This document shows positions 27,447-36,831 of a stretch of 64,000 bases of DNA, one piece after another. Under the pieces are notes generated by a model, which did no database searches, was not told the DNA's origin, and saw nothing but the letters and a program-made list of their open reading frames with translations. The stretch comes from JBGQAS01 sp963699305 (GTDB taxonomy: Bacteria > Chloroflexota > Anaerolineae > Anaerolineales > Anaerolineaceae): positions 186,001 to 250,000 of the forward strand of contig OY969431.1 of NCBI GenBank assembly GCA_963699305.1, written 5' to 3'. The stretch's first letter is position 1; every line of letters starts with the position of its first letter. The translations under genes were made by a program, and so were the position numbers.

Positions 27447-28107
27447 TTACCCGATCTTCTTTAGGCTTCCTACACCACTGACATGCTGTGTTACCTGTGG
27501 TTCGCCATAATATTCCACAGAACCTACGCCGCTGATGGAAGCATCCAGAGTTTTGTTCACTTTTAGCTTGGCACTGCCGGCGCCGCTGACCGAAACTTTG
27601 GCGGTTTCGGTGACCAACGTTTCACCATGAAAACTGCCTGCACCACTTAAAATGCATATCCAAAGAATCCAATGTACCGCCAACAGTAATGTTCCCGGCA
27701 CCGCTCAATGAGGATACCAGCGCTTTTGCGGTTAGGTTTTCGATATGGATATTTCCTGCTCCACTCAAGGCTACATCCAGCTTGTCTGCAGTGATGGCTT
27801 TCGCTTCAACATTGCCGGCTCCGGACATGGATAATCCCTCGATGGTCTTCATGGTGACGTGGAAGCGGATGGGACCGCGCCCGATAAAACGCAAACCAAG
27901 CACATCCTGCCAATCAAAATCATACGTGATGCGCAAGGTGCCGTCTTTCACTTCCGTACGGATGCGTTCCCGGAGTTCGGGATCGGCTTCGATGACTAAT
28001 TCATCGTGATCTCCCTGTGTAAGAATGACATTGCCAATTCCCTTGTTTCCAAGGCGGGTGAATCCTTCAACGGCACGTTTTTCCATCTTTGTTGTATCTT
28101 CTGTCAT
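27447..28107 (-). CDS. DUF2807 (GIN domain) beta-helical protein, frame-broken
   Basis: About 220 residues after repair of a break near 27648 in a short A/T run. The repeated motif SGAGN / SGAGS / SGVGS (at least six copies) is the signature of the head-GIN (DUF2807) beta-helix. The start at 28107 (MTEDTTKMEKRAVEG) has AAAGGA upstream. There is no signal peptide, so the protein appears cytoplasmic. The function of the family is unknown, perhaps adhesion or scaffolding. Diverges from the Crp-family regulator. Confidence 0.82.
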
Positions 28108-28180
28108 ATGAAATCCTTTCCATGGATGTTGAAATGGTTGTTTTTGCATTAAACATACGAATAACTTACAATCAAGTTGC

Positions 28181-28843
28181 ATGAGCGTGATGGTTCAGGA
28201 ACTCTCGAAAATAAAAATATTCGCCGGTCTTTCCGAGGTTGCCTTGGAGGATCTGGCGAAGATCACCGTTTTGGCTTCGTATGGAGACGGTGAATCCATT
28301 TTGTTTGAAGCGGATGAAAATACGCCGGTCATTTTTATCAGCCGCGGTTCGGTCCGCATTTTTCGCACAAACCCGGAGGGCAGGGAACAAACATTAATCA
28401 CCCTGCATGCGGGTGATGGATTCAATCTGCCAGCCTCCTTTATAAAAAACAGCAGGTCGCCAGCTAGCGCGTCCGCCATCGGCGATGTCACTGTCCTGCG
28501 CATTCATTCGGTGGATTTTCGCAAGATTGTGGTCACCAATTCCGAAATCACCCTGGCGGTTCTGGAGGATCTATCCGGAAAATTGGAATACCTGACGGAC
28601 CTGGTGCATGATGTCAGCTTGCGATCGGTGAGAGGGCGACTGGCTAAATTTCTTCTCGATCCGATCCATAAAGGACCCAATGCCATCCACTGGACACACG
28701 AACAAATGGCTTCACGGCTGGGAACAACGCGCGAGGTTGTCAGCAGGATGATCGGTGCCTTTATCCAGGAGGGGCTGATCAAAACGGAACGGCACCGGAT
28801 TATGGTGATTGATGCCGAGAAGTTAAAATTGCTTGTCGAGTGA
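28181..28843 (+). CDS. Crp/Fnr-family transcriptional regulator
   Basis: A 220-residue regulator. An N-terminal cyclic-nucleotide-binding-type beta barrel (about residues 10-125, with AGLSEVALEDLAK and GDGFNLPASF) is followed by a C-terminal winged HTH: THEQMASRLGTTREVVSRMIGAFIQEGLI (recognition helix TREVVSRM). No N-terminal Cys cluster is present, so it is not a classical FNR with a 4Fe-4S sensor. It probably binds a nucleotide or heme. It leads the redox cluster of ferredoxin, DUF438 and cupin proteins and may control it. Start could be 28181 or the ATG 9 bases later. Confidence 0.9.
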   Translation: MSVMVQELSKIKIFAGLSEVALEDLAKITVLASYGDGESILFEADENTPVIFISRGSVRIFRTNPEGREQTLITLHAGDGFNLPASFIKNSRSPASASAIGDVTVLRIHSVDFRKIVVTNSEITLAVLEDLSGKLEYLTDLVHDVSLRSVRGRLAKFLLDPIHKGPNAIHWTHEQMASRLGTTREVVSRMIGAFIQEGLIKTERHRIMVIDAEKLKLLVE

Positions 28844-28904
28844 TTTCCCGTGTGACTTAGGATACAGATTATTGTCAGGGGATCTGCTACAGTGAGGGTG
28901 GAAA

Positions 28905-29117
28905 GTGAGCAGCAATATGGAAAATTACCCATTACCAAAAATTGATACCGAGCTTTGCACCGTATGCGGAATATGCGAAAAAAAATGCCCGGGTGGTGCC
29001 GTCCATATTGTTGATGGCATTCCCGCAGTGGATCATCCGGAGAATTGCACATATTGTGCGGTGTGTGAAGAATTATGCCCTGTTGGTGCCATCTCGCTGG
29101 AATATGAAATTTCGTAA
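28905..29117 (+). CDS. 2[4Fe-4S] ferredoxin
   Basis: A 70-residue ferredoxin with two classic cluster motifs: CTVCGICEKKCP and CTYCAVCEELCP (CxxCxxCxxxCP each). It carries electrons between soluble enzymes. GTG 28905 with GAGGG upstream is the likely start; an ATG at 28917 is in frame. Neighbours are a Crp-type regulator and a hemerythrin-domain protein, which points to redox or nitric-oxide-related physiology. Confidence 0.92.
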   Translation: MSSNMENYPLPKIDTELCTVCGICEKKCPGGAVHIVDGIPAVDHPENCTYCAVCEELCPVGAISLEYEIS

Positions 29118-29141
29118 GAATTAGCATTTTTGGAGGAAACC

Positions 29142-30383
29142 ATGTCCGAATTTATCAACAACGCAACAAAACGCAAGGATTTGATTAAACAGATCCTAAA
29201 AGAATTAAATGCCGGTAAACCAATGGAGGAAGTGAAGGAAAAATTTGCTTCCCTGCTGGACGATGTGGATGCACCTTCCATTACCGAGGTGGAGCAGATG
29301 CTGATCGAAGAAGGTACACCCGTACAGGAGATCCAGCGCTTATGCGATATCCACACAGCCTTTTTCCGCGATACTCTGGATAAAACCGAGCTTCCTGAGA
29401 ATCTGCCGGGTCACCCGGTGCATACATTCCGTAAAGAGAATGAAGCTGCTGAAAAAATCCTGGACGAAGTGCAGGAGTCGTTGGATGGATATAAAAAGAT
29501 CCCCAACAAATTCACCCTCAACCTTGCAGTACAGACCGTTGGCAAGTTGATCGAGTATGACAGGCATTTTATCCGTAAGGAAAACATCCTTTTCCCGTTT
29601 CTGGAAAAATATAACTTCTATGGTCCTTCCCAGGTGATGTGGGGCATCCATAATGAGATCCGTAAATCATGGACAAGTCTGAAGGGGATACTGGAACAGT
29701 CGAAACAATCGGAAAAGCCGGTCACACCGGAAGTGATCGACGGGTTGTGGAATCCGATGAAAATTGCCATTCAGGAGATGTTTTACAAGGAGGAAAAGAT
29801 CCTGTTTCCTGCAGCTGTTGAAAAATTATCTGTACAGGATTGGAGCATCATTAAAGCTCAGGAAGCAGAGGTGGGGTATTGCTACATCCAACCCGGTAAT
29901 AGTTGGCAGCCAAAGTCGCAGTTTTCAATTCCCGCTTCCAATACAGTGGTCAGCAGCTCATCCGTTGGTGGAGTCATCGACCTGGAAGTGGGCAAGCTTC
30001 TCCCGGAGCAGATCAATCTATTGCTAAAGCATCTGCCTGTGGATGTTACATTTGTGGATGAGAACGACGAAGTGCGTTATTTTTCAGCCACCAGAGAACG
30101 GGTCTTTCAGCGCTCGCCTGCCATCATCGGCAGGAAGGTGGCAAACTGCCACCCACCGCAAAGCGTATCCAAGGTGTTGCAGATTGTCGACGACTTTAAA
30201 TCCGGTAAACGCGATCAGGCGGAATTCTGGATCCAGATGGGTGAGAAATTTGTAGTCATCACCTACTTTGCCATCCGTGATGCAAGCGGCAAGTACCGTG
30301 GTACGTTAGAAGTTAGCCTGGATGCCGCCCACCTGCGTTCGTTGAGCGGCGAGAAGCGATTGTTGGAAGATAAACCTGCATAA
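29142..30383 (+). CDS. DUF438 - hemerythrin HHE - PAS domain protein
   Basis: A 413-residue cytoplasmic sensor or enzyme. Residues 1-90 match DUF438 (FINNATKRKDLIKQILKELNAG). About 90-250 is a hemerythrin-like domain with di-iron ligand pattern (HPVHTFRKENEAAE, EYDRHFIRKENILFP, IHNEI, EMFYKEEKILFP). About 285-405 is a PAS domain (LPVDVTFVDENDEVRYFS, VANCHPPQSVSKVLQIVDDF, AEFWIQMGEKFVVITYFAIRD). Start 29142 has GGAGGA 6 bases upstream. In DUF438 proteins this architecture is linked with sensing of O2 or NO. It probably works with the neighbouring ferredoxin. Confidence 0.92.
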   Translation: MSEFINNATKRKDLIKQILKELNAGKPMEEVKEKFASLLDDVDAPSITEVEQMLIEEGTPVQEIQRLCDIHTAFFRDTLDKTELPENLPGHPVHTFRKENEAAEKILDEVQESLDGYKKIPNKFTLNLAVQTVGKLIEYDRHFIRKENILFPFLEKYNFYGPSQVMWGIHNEIRKSWTSLKGILEQSKQSEKPVTPEVIDGLWNPMKIAIQEMFYKEEKILFPAAVEKLSVQDWSIIKAQEAEVGYCYIQPGNSWQPKSQFSIPASNTVVSSSSVGGVIDLEVGKLLPEQINLLLKHLPVDVTFVDENDEVRYFSATRERVFQRSPAIIGRKVANCHPPQSVSKVLQIVDDFKSGKRDQAEFWIQMGEKFVVITYFAIRDASGKYRGTLEVSLDAAHLRSLSGEKRLLEDKPA

Positions 30384-30399
30384 ATGAGAAGGAGAAATA

Positions 30400-30720
30400 A
30401 TGTCTGAATCATTTGTTTTCAAGGCTGATCTGGCGAAGCAATTGCCGGAGGCCCCCGCAGATAGTGTCATCAGTCAGACACTGGTAAAGAATGATTTTGT
30501 GGAAGTCTCGATCTTCAAGTTTGCCAAGGGGCAGGAATTATCCGAACATACCTCGGCTTTCCCTGCCATTGTCCAGATCATTGAAGGGGAGGGAAGCATG
30601 GGACTGGGGAAGGAAACGGTCAGCCTGAAGCCGGGCGCGTGGGTTTACATGGAACCGAATTTGCCGCACTCCTTGAAGACGACTTCCCCCATGGTGATGC
30701 TGCTTACTCAACGAAAATAG
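30400..30720 (+). CDS. Cupin-domain small protein
   Basis: A 106-residue single-domain cupin. The beta-barrel motif KFAKGQELSEHTSAFPAIVQIIEGEGSMGLG followed by LKPGAWVYMEPNLPHSL contains the conserved His/Glu metal-ligand positions (one His in each motif; the first Glu is present in ELSEH). It is last in the Crp-ferredoxin-DUF438 run, 16 bp after DUF438, with AAGGAG before the ATG. Ligand unknown. Confidence 0.85.
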   Translation: MSESFVFKADLAKQLPEAPADSVISQTLVKNDFVEVSIFKFAKGQELSEHTSAFPAIVQIIEGEGSMGLGKETVSLKPGAWVYMEPNLPHSLKTTSPMVMLLTQRK

Positions 30721-30725
30721 GCATC

Positions 30726-31154
30726 TTATTCCACGGAAAGGACACGAATTTCTACCTGCCGGTGATGACCCTTGGCACGGTGCTCGGCAAGGAAAATTCC
30801 CTGCCAGGTGCCTAATGCAAGAACGCCTTTTTCGATCGGGATGGAAATACTGGACGGGAGTAAAGCGGAGCGCAGGTGAGAGCTGGGATCATCTGCGCCT
30901 TCCATGGTATGGCGTATCCATTCCTGGTTTTCCGGAACAAGCCGCTCGAAAAACTCTGCAATGTCAGCCTGGACGCTTGGATCATAATTCTCATTGAGCA
31001 GGATCGATGCGCTGGTGTGTGGAATGAACAAGGTACACATTCCTTCTTTCACACCCCAACCGCGGATGCACGACTGCACCGTTTCTGTAAATGGGTACAA
31101 TCCCTTCCCGGAAGTGCGGATTTCTATTGTCTTTTTATACCATTGCATGTTCAT
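30726..31154 (-). CDS. yjbQ: YjbQ family protein (UPF0047, secondary thiamine-phosphate synthase type)
   Basis: A 142-residue protein of the UPF0047/YjbQ family. The block GMCTLFIPHTSASILLNENYDPSVQAD and the end GTWQGIFLAEHRAKGHHRQVEIRVL are diagnostic, with conserved His. Members can replace thiamine-phosphate synthase in complementation tests, but the main role is uncertain. Convergent with the cupin gene; the two stops are only 5 bp apart. Confidence 0.9.
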   Translation of the reverse strand: MNMQWYKKTIEIRTSGKGLYPFTETVQSCIRGWGVKEGMCTLFIPHTSASILLNENYDPSVQADIAEFFERLVPENQEWIRHTMEGADDPSSHLRSALLPSSISIPIEKGVLALGTWQGIFLAEHRAKGHHRQVEIRVLSVE

Positions 31155-31285
31155 CTTGAATGCTTTCTGGAAATCAACCCAAACCTTGTTCTAAAGAAAA
31201 GAATATCATATTATTCGTTAAATAATTCACTATAATTTATTAGAATATATGTAAAAGTAATCAATCGCATCATGGAGATTTTCAC

Positions 31286-32024
31286 ATGGAATCTATTCTC
31301 CCCATCCCAGAACTATTAACCGCGCGAAAAATCCTTGCCATTCAACCGCATTATGATGACAACGACATTGGAGCGGGTGGGACGCTGGCAACCCTGCATG
31401 ACCTGGGCGCTGAAATTGCATACCTGACCGTGACGGACGATCTGATGGGGGTATTGGACGTTAAACTTCCAGACGAGATAGCCAGAAAGCGATTAACGGA
31501 AGAGCAATTGCAATCCGGCAAGATGATAGGCGTCACACAGCAGATAAACCTGGATTATCCAGACGCGGGTGCCTATGATACGCATGAGCTACGCCAACGC
31601 TTGATCGCGGCGATACGCACGTTCACTCCGGATTTCCTGTTTGCTCCCGATCCCTGGTTGCCGTATGAAGCACACAGCGACCATGTCCGGACCGGATTGG
31701 CTGCTGCAGAAGCAACCGTCCTGTTTAATTTACCGCGCATTAAAACCACCCCGGAGATTGATGAAAAATTTCACGCCGTATGAATTAAACGGCATTGTAT
31801 TCTATTACACCCATTCACCCAATACCACGGTCGATATTGGAAAAGGTCGGCAGCGCAAGCAGTCTGCCATCCGTTGTTATAAAGCTCAGTTTCGTGAAGA
31901 GGATTTGGATCAACTATTAATGGTATTGGAAGCAAAGGAGCAGATGGCAGCGGAAGGGAAAGGTTATTCTCACGCGGAAGTGTTCCGAGTGATGCATCCG
32001 TTGCAGCTGCACTGCGGGATCTAA
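31286..32024 (+). CDS. PIG-L/LmbE-family deacetylase, frame-broken
   Basis: About 245 residues once a missing base in the A run at 31764-31768 is restored. The zinc motif PHYDDNDIGAGG (a variant of PHPDDE) and AHSDHV match PIG-L N-acetylglucosaminyl deacetylase-like enzymes. After the break the frame continues FTPYELNGIVFYYTHSP to the end at 32024. Substrates of this family are N-acetyl sugars or similar; the true one is unknown. The promoter region 31155-31285 is very AT-rich and shared with yjbQ. Its 3' end overlaps the converging ANT(6)-like gene by 4 bp. Confidence 0.82.
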
Positions 32025-32887
32025 TACATTTCCCCGGCATCCTTGGGAAGATGCCTTACATGCTCTAGATGTGCGCTGACTTTTGTATCTTCGTCTTGAG
32101 GATATGAGAAGCTGAAATGCTCAGCTACGGCAATTGCAGTTTTTCGAAACAGACTGCACATGACAATCAACGCATCCCAGGTATGTTCATAATCCGCATC
32201 CGAGTAAGTTTTTAACAGATTGGACCAAAGCTCAGGCTCCAGGTATTTTTTGAATTGGCTTCCATGTTTACCCAGGTTGACTTTATAGCGCGTTTTCATC
32301 CCCACAAACCAGACCAGCATTTTATATAGTTCTTCCTCTAATACATCTTGCATATATTTAGCCAGGATGATCTCTTCCCGCCACAATCCTTTGGCTACAT
32401 ATGCGGAACACCACCAAAACTCATTGCAGCAATCCATAAATTGCTTTTCGGATGGCGGTTTGGGATAATAACCGGTTTCATCCGGTGGCGGGAAGGATTT
32501 GAAGATCCCGTCTTTATCCAGTAATACCACTGTGAGGCTGTCTTTCTTTAGTTTGTTCAGATGGGATCTAGGGTAGAGTGATAGATCGATCCTGTTGCCA
32601 TCCATGAATTGCATCAAATATGCATAACTGAACGTTTTTTCAGGTGGGGGATCGCACATATCATCTGGGGTTTGTAGGATCATCCGCTCTCCGAATAGAT
32701 CAATCCAGCAGGATTTTCTTGAATGATTGCATTTCGGTTACGAAATATACAATATCGTAATCTCGGAAAAAATCCTGTGCCGAGCATTGGGATTAACCCT
32801 TGAACCGTTCATGATGACAGCCCGCACGCGCTCATCTTTTTGCGCGGTGCTGATGATTAATTCCAACATTGAATTTTCGTCCCGCAT
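32021..32887 (-). CDS. Aminoglycoside 6-adenylyltransferase-like (AadK/ANT(6)), frame-broken
   Basis: About 285 residues in three frames, with breaks near 32779-32785 and 32700-32715. The start at 32887 (MRDENSMLELIISTAQKDERVRAVIMNGSR) has GGAG upstream. Motifs follow the family order: NGSR, then QDFFRDYDIVYFVTE (catalytic D-x-D), IDLFGERMILQTPDDM, DGNRIDLSLYP and KVNLGKHGSQFKKYL. In AadK-type enzymes this adenylylates streptomycin. Environmental homologs are common and need not give resistance. The several breaks may be errors or inactivation. Confidence 0.8.
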
Positions 32888-33022
32888 ATTACTCCAGTTC
32901 AATGATGTAGAAATCAGGATTTACCATTTCTATTGTAAAAAGTATAAGTATGTTTGAAATTAAGGTCAACAACTTTGGTGTGGTTTATTTCACAGCAACC
33001 GTGATGCATTTCTTGAAAATGC

Positions 33023-33071
33023 TTGACATTCATTTTTCACTATGCTATAGTCGTTTCAATTGGTCATACCA
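33023..33071 (+). promoter_or_regulatory. Promoter with FadR/GntR-type operator of the dehydrogenase operon
   Basis: TTGACA (33023-33028), 17-bp spacer, TATAGT (33046-33051). Just downstream, at the predicted start, lies TGGTCATACCA (33061-33071), i.e. TGGT-NNN-ACCA, the core of FadR-subfamily GntR operators. A repressor bound there would block initiation. No GntR gene is in the window. Confidence 0.65.
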
Positions 33072-33130
33072 TTTGTCCAATGCATGCACAATTGTTCATG
33101 AACTCACATAAATAAAAGAAGGATTGCGAC

Positions 33131-34153
33131 ATGGCTGAACAAAAATTGCGGGTTGGGTTGATCGGTTTGGGTGGAATCTCATACGCACATGAAGCTGGAT
33201 TCGCTGAATTGGGCGATATGTGCCAGATCACTGCGATGTGCGATATTAACGGCAACGAAGTGAATGCACGCAAGGAGATATACGGCGCAAAGGGCTATAC
33301 CGATTACAAGGATCTGCTTTCCGACCCGGAAATTGACCTGGTGGATATCACCACTCCCCACGATTCACACTACGAAATTTCCATGGAGGCGTTCGCCAAA
33401 GGCAAGCATGTTCTGGTGGAGAAACCCATTGCAGTAACCTCCGCCAAGGGCGAGGAGATGGTCCAGGCATCAAAAAAAGCAGGTGTGAAGTTCAGCGTGG
33501 CTGAAAATACCCGCTTTGTAACCGCATACCTGGAAGCGGAAAAGTTAATGAAGGAAGGGCTTACCGGTGACCTGTACACGGTCCGAAGCATGATTGCCGG
33601 GAGTGAAGTGCACCGTATCAAGGATCCAAATTTGTGGCATGGCAAGGCACCGTATGGTGGTGTGATTCTGGACTCCGCTGTGCACAATTTCTATTTATAT
33701 AAATGGCTGTTCGGTGGCGTGAAGGATGTGATGGGTTTTGCTTCCAAGCAGGTGCCCGAAGGTGAAATGGAAGACAATGGTCTCATCATCGGTCACCTTG
33801 CCAACGGCGCTGAGTTCCAGCTTTTCACAACCTGCACAGGGGAGATCCCCTGGACCGAACGGGTGGAGATCTATGGGAAAAAAGCCGGCATCATCATCGA
33901 TCAGCTTGCCAACCCGGTGCTGAAATATTACAAGGGTTCCGGTGACATCGATGGTGCTGCGTCCGAGCAGGTCCCGTTTGACCCCTTCGCCTGGAAATTC
34001 AATTCGATGATGGCTGAGGTGAAGGATTTCGTCGAAGCTGTCCGGGAAGATCGTTCTCCGAAAGTGGATCCGATGGATGGCGTGTACGCCGTGCGTGTTG
34101 TGGAAGCCGTGGATGATTCGATCAGATCGCGAAAATTTGTATCGGTGGGATAG
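33131..34153 (+). CDS. Gfo/Idh/MocA-family oxidoreductase, first copy
   Basis: A 340-residue NAD(P)-dependent dehydrogenase. The N-terminal Rossmann fold starts VGLIGLGGISYAHEAGFAELG; the family hallmark EKPIAVTSAKG (Lys near residue 97) follows. The C-terminal domain contains PYGGVILDSAVHNFYLYKWLFG, where Asp and His are catalytic candidates. Substrates of this family are usually sugars or cyclitols. First gene of a four-gene operon with clear promoter; it resembles the third gene (35321-36349), so the two may act on linked steps. Confidence 0.9.
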   Translation: MAEQKLRVGLIGLGGISYAHEAGFAELGDMCQITAMCDINGNEVNARKEIYGAKGYTDYKDLLSDPEIDLVDITTPHDSHYEISMEAFAKGKHVLVEKPIAVTSAKGEEMVQASKKAGVKFSVAENTRFVTAYLEAEKLMKEGLTGDLYTVRSMIAGSEVHRIKDPNLWHGKAPYGGVILDSAVHNFYLYKWLFGGVKDVMGFASKQVPEGEMEDNGLIIGHLANGAEFQLFTTCTGEIPWTERVEIYGKKAGIIIDQLANPVLKYYKGSGDIDGAASEQVPFDPFAWKFNSMMAEVKDFVEAVREDRSPKVDPMDGVYAVRVVEAVDDSIRSRKFVSVG

Positions 34154-34179
34154 AATGGGTATATTCGAGGAGGTGACGA

Positions 34180-35304
34180 ATGGTCAGCTTTAAGCCTATT
34201 GGATTGAACAAGGAGCGCCTGGTTGCGCTGATGGCGGAACGAAAGCTGGATGGGCTGTTCTTGTCTTCCCCGGAAAATGTATTCTACACAACCGGGTTCC
34301 CAACACTCCCCGGCAGCGGCAACCCTATCATTTATGCCATGCGGAATCAATTGCCATTCTTTTCGTTTGCCGATAAAAAAGGGAACATCTCGCTTATCTG
34401 TTGGGGTGGTGCGTCCATGGGGATTGAATATGGAACGGAGGACGTGCGACCATTTTTCATGTACTCCATGGTGGCGGATGAACTCGCCAACTTGATCAAG
34501 GAAAAATTACATCCGGGATGTATTGTGGGGGTGGAATCCACATTTCCATTTTATGCAACGCAATTGATCTGGGAGCATGGAAAACCAAACAACATGGTTA
34601 ATGCCGACAATGTCATGTCGCATTTGCGCTTGATCAAAAGCGCAGCCGAAATTGAGTGCATAAGACAAAGCACAGCCATCATCGATAAAACGGTCATGGA
34701 GCTGGCGGATAATTTGAAATTGGGCATGACACGGCTGGATCTGATCCGGGAAGCGAAATACCGCATGATCAAGAATGGAGCGGGGGGGGTGGATCATGTC
34801 ACCGTTGCGTTTGGCACCGCCAACCCCGAAGTGGCGCTGGATGAACAACTGGAAAAAGATCAAATTGTAACGCTCGACCTGGGTGCTTCTTATGAAGGGT
34901 ATGCTTCGGACAACAGGCGCCTGGTCTATACAGGAAAAGTACCGGCGGGTTTGAAAGATACGCATCAGAAATTATGTTGGGTCGTTGAGGAAATGGGAAA
35001 AGCGCTAAAACCCGGAAAGACATTCGCTGAACTGCACGCGTATGCCTTCGAACTGTATGCCAAGGTGGGTGTCGATCCACTCTTCCTGCATGCCGGGCAT
35101 TCCATCGGTATCCAGGTGGATGAACACTGGCTGCTCGGAGATGATCCCACTCCGGTGCAGGAAAACATGGTGCTCAATATCGAATTATATTCAACCAGTG
35201 ACGAAGGTGTGATGGTCGGTGATGAAGAGACCTTTGTGGTGACCGGCGGTGATCCGATCAAGCTCAGCACGTTGCCGGTGGATATTATCGAAAAGCAGCT
35301 TTAA
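34180..35304 (+). CDS. M24-family metallopeptidase (Xaa-Pro dipeptidase/creatinase-like)
   Basis: A 374-residue enzyme of the pita-bread fold. The N-terminal creatinase-type domain covers residues 1-140; the C-terminal domain carries metal ligands in TLDLGASYEGYASDNRR (two Asp), HAGHSIGIQVDEHW (His) and NIELYSTSDEG, then DEETFVVTGG (Glu). The family cleaves Xaa-Pro dipeptides or amidino compounds such as creatine. Located between two sugar-type dehydrogenases, it may act on an amino-containing substrate. Strong GAGGAGGTG ribosome site; gap of 26 bp to the previous gene. Confidence 0.88.
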   Translation: MVSFKPIGLNKERLVALMAERKLDGLFLSSPENVFYTTGFPTLPGSGNPIIYAMRNQLPFFSFADKKGNISLICWGGASMGIEYGTEDVRPFFMYSMVADELANLIKEKLHPGCIVGVESTFPFYATQLIWEHGKPNNMVNADNVMSHLRLIKSAAEIECIRQSTAIIDKTVMELADNLKLGMTRLDLIREAKYRMIKNGAGGVDHVTVAFGTANPEVALDEQLEKDQIVTLDLGASYEGYASDNRRLVYTGKVPAGLKDTHQKLCWVVEEMGKALKPGKTFAELHAYAFELYAKVGVDPLFLHAGHSIGIQVDEHWLLGDDPTPVQENMVLNIELYSTSDEGVMVGDEETFVVTGGDPIKLSTLPVDIIEKQL

Positions 35305-35320
35305 GGACCAGGATGAGTTG

Positions 35321-36349
35321 ATGGCAGGCAGCAAAATCAAAGTCGGTATCATCGGAGCGGGATTGATCGCCCCCATGCACGCAGCCGGTTTTCAGGAGAT
35401 GCCGGAAGATGCAGAAGTGGTTGCCATTTGCGATTGCGATCCGGAAAAAGCCAATGAACAAGCTGCCATGTTTGGCGCTAAAGTGTATACCGACTTTCAT
35501 GATTTGATTGCCGATCCAAACGTGGAGCTGGTGGATGTACTCCTGCCGCACCACCTGCATTATCCTGCTGCAATGGCGATCATCGACGCGCGTAAAAATA
35601 TGCTGCTGGAAAAACCGATCGCCATGACCTACCGGGAATCCATGGAAATTTGTGAGAAGGCGCAAAAGGCAGGGATCTATTTCACCGTAGCGGAGAATAC
35701 CCGTTTCATTAGGGCATACATCGAAGCAGAGAAGCACCTTAATGCTGGAAAACTGGGTGAAGTTAAACTGGTGCGCACATTCCTTCCCGCCAATGAGCGG
35801 ATGCGTCTTTCGATCGATGATTTTTGGGGCAAAAAAGTGACTTATGGGGGTGGAGCCATTATTGATTCGGGACCACATACCATTTACCTGCTCAAATGGC
35901 TCTTTGGTGAAGTAAAGGACCTCGTCGCTTTTTCTTCACAGTTGTATGATGTCGGCAGCGAGGTGGAAGATAACGCCGATATTCGCGGTCATCTGCAGAA
36001 CGGTGCAGATTTTCTGTGTAGTTTCAGCTTTACCACGGAGGTGCCCCACAGCGAACGGTTGGAAGTGTATGGATCCAAAGGTTCCCTTGTCATCGACCAA
36101 CTTGCCAATCCCGTGGCTAAATATTATTCCGAACCCACTGATTTCGATGGAACAGCGCTGGAAGGCGTTGAATACGACCCAATGGGATGGCATTATTTTT
36201 CCATTGTGGAAGAGGTTAAGGATTTCATCAGGACATGTAGGGATCATACCCCTCCAACGGTGGATCCAATGGATTGCTGTTATGCCCTGCGCGTGATCGA
36301 AAAGGTCTACGAATCCATCCACACGAACAATAGTTGGATGATAGTATGA
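35321..36349 (+). CDS. Gfo/Idh/MocA-family oxidoreductase, second copy
   Basis: A 342-residue dehydrogenase paralogous to the first gene of this operon: VGIIGAGLIAPMHAAGFQEMP Rossmann start, EKPIAMTYRESMEIC, YGGGAIIDSGPHTIYLLKWLFGEVKD. The ATG at 35321 is chosen because the Rossmann fold starts within 10 residues; a longer frame overlaps the M24 gene. Similar architecture but different specificity from its partner is likely. No substrate can be named. Confidence 0.9.
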   Translation: MAGSKIKVGIIGAGLIAPMHAAGFQEMPEDAEVVAICDCDPEKANEQAAMFGAKVYTDFHDLIADPNVELVDVLLPHHLHYPAAMAIIDARKNMLLEKPIAMTYRESMEICEKAQKAGIYFTVAENTRFIRAYIEAEKHLNAGKLGEVKLVRTFLPANERMRLSIDDFWGKKVTYGGGAIIDSGPHTIYLLKWLFGEVKDLVAFSSQLYDVGSEVEDNADIRGHLQNGADFLCSFSFTTEVPHSERLEVYGSKGSLVIDQLANPVAKYYSEPTDFDGTALEGVEYDPMGWHYFSIVEEVKDFIRTCRDHTPPTVDPMDCCYALRVIEKVYESIHTNNSWMIV

Positions 36350-36401
36350 ATCAGTATTTAACTTTCAGCATCAAGATAGAAAAAATCAATAGGAGATAAA
36401 A

Positions 36402-36728
36402 ATGGATATTAAACCGTATTTGGATAAGATGATTGCCCGCTTCGCCGATCCCGGTGTTCAAGCAAGTTTGAAGGGATTCACCAAGAGCTTGCAATTCAAG
36501 TTCACCGATTCCAACGAGGATTGGGCGATCAAATGTGTAGATGGCAAGAACGCGTCATTGACGAAGGAGACTTTAACCGCCGCCGATATCACGGTAACCA
36601 CCACGTCCGAAATTTTATCCGGCATCATGGATAAGAAGATAAATGGGATGACCGCCTACATGCAGAAGAAGATCCAAGTCAAAGGTGCCATGGAAGACCT
36701 GATGAAACTTCAAAAACTAATGATGTAA
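36402..36728 (+). CDS. SCP2 sterol-binding-domain protein
   Basis: A 108-residue single-domain SCP2-like protein. The pattern FKFTDSNEDWAIKCVDGKNA, ADITVTTTSEILSGIMDKKINGMTAYMQKKIQVKG and a C-terminal Met/Leu-rich helix fits the SCP2 fold, a hydrophobic ligand tunnel. No signal peptide. It is the last gene of the dehydrogenase operon and may hold a lipid-like or aromatic substrate for it. Confidence 0.8.
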   Translation: MDIKPYLDKMIARFADPGVQASLKGFTKSLQFKFTDSNEDWAIKCVDGKNASLTKETLTAADITVTTTSEILSGIMDKKINGMTAYMQKKIQVKGAMEDLMKLQKLMM

Positions 36729-36831
36729 ATTCCTGAAACCTCACAATTTCATGGGTCACTGGTTGGACACGCATAAATAATCAATCGACGGATTGAGTGA
36801 TGTAGGAATTTCTCAATAAAAGGATTTTAGA

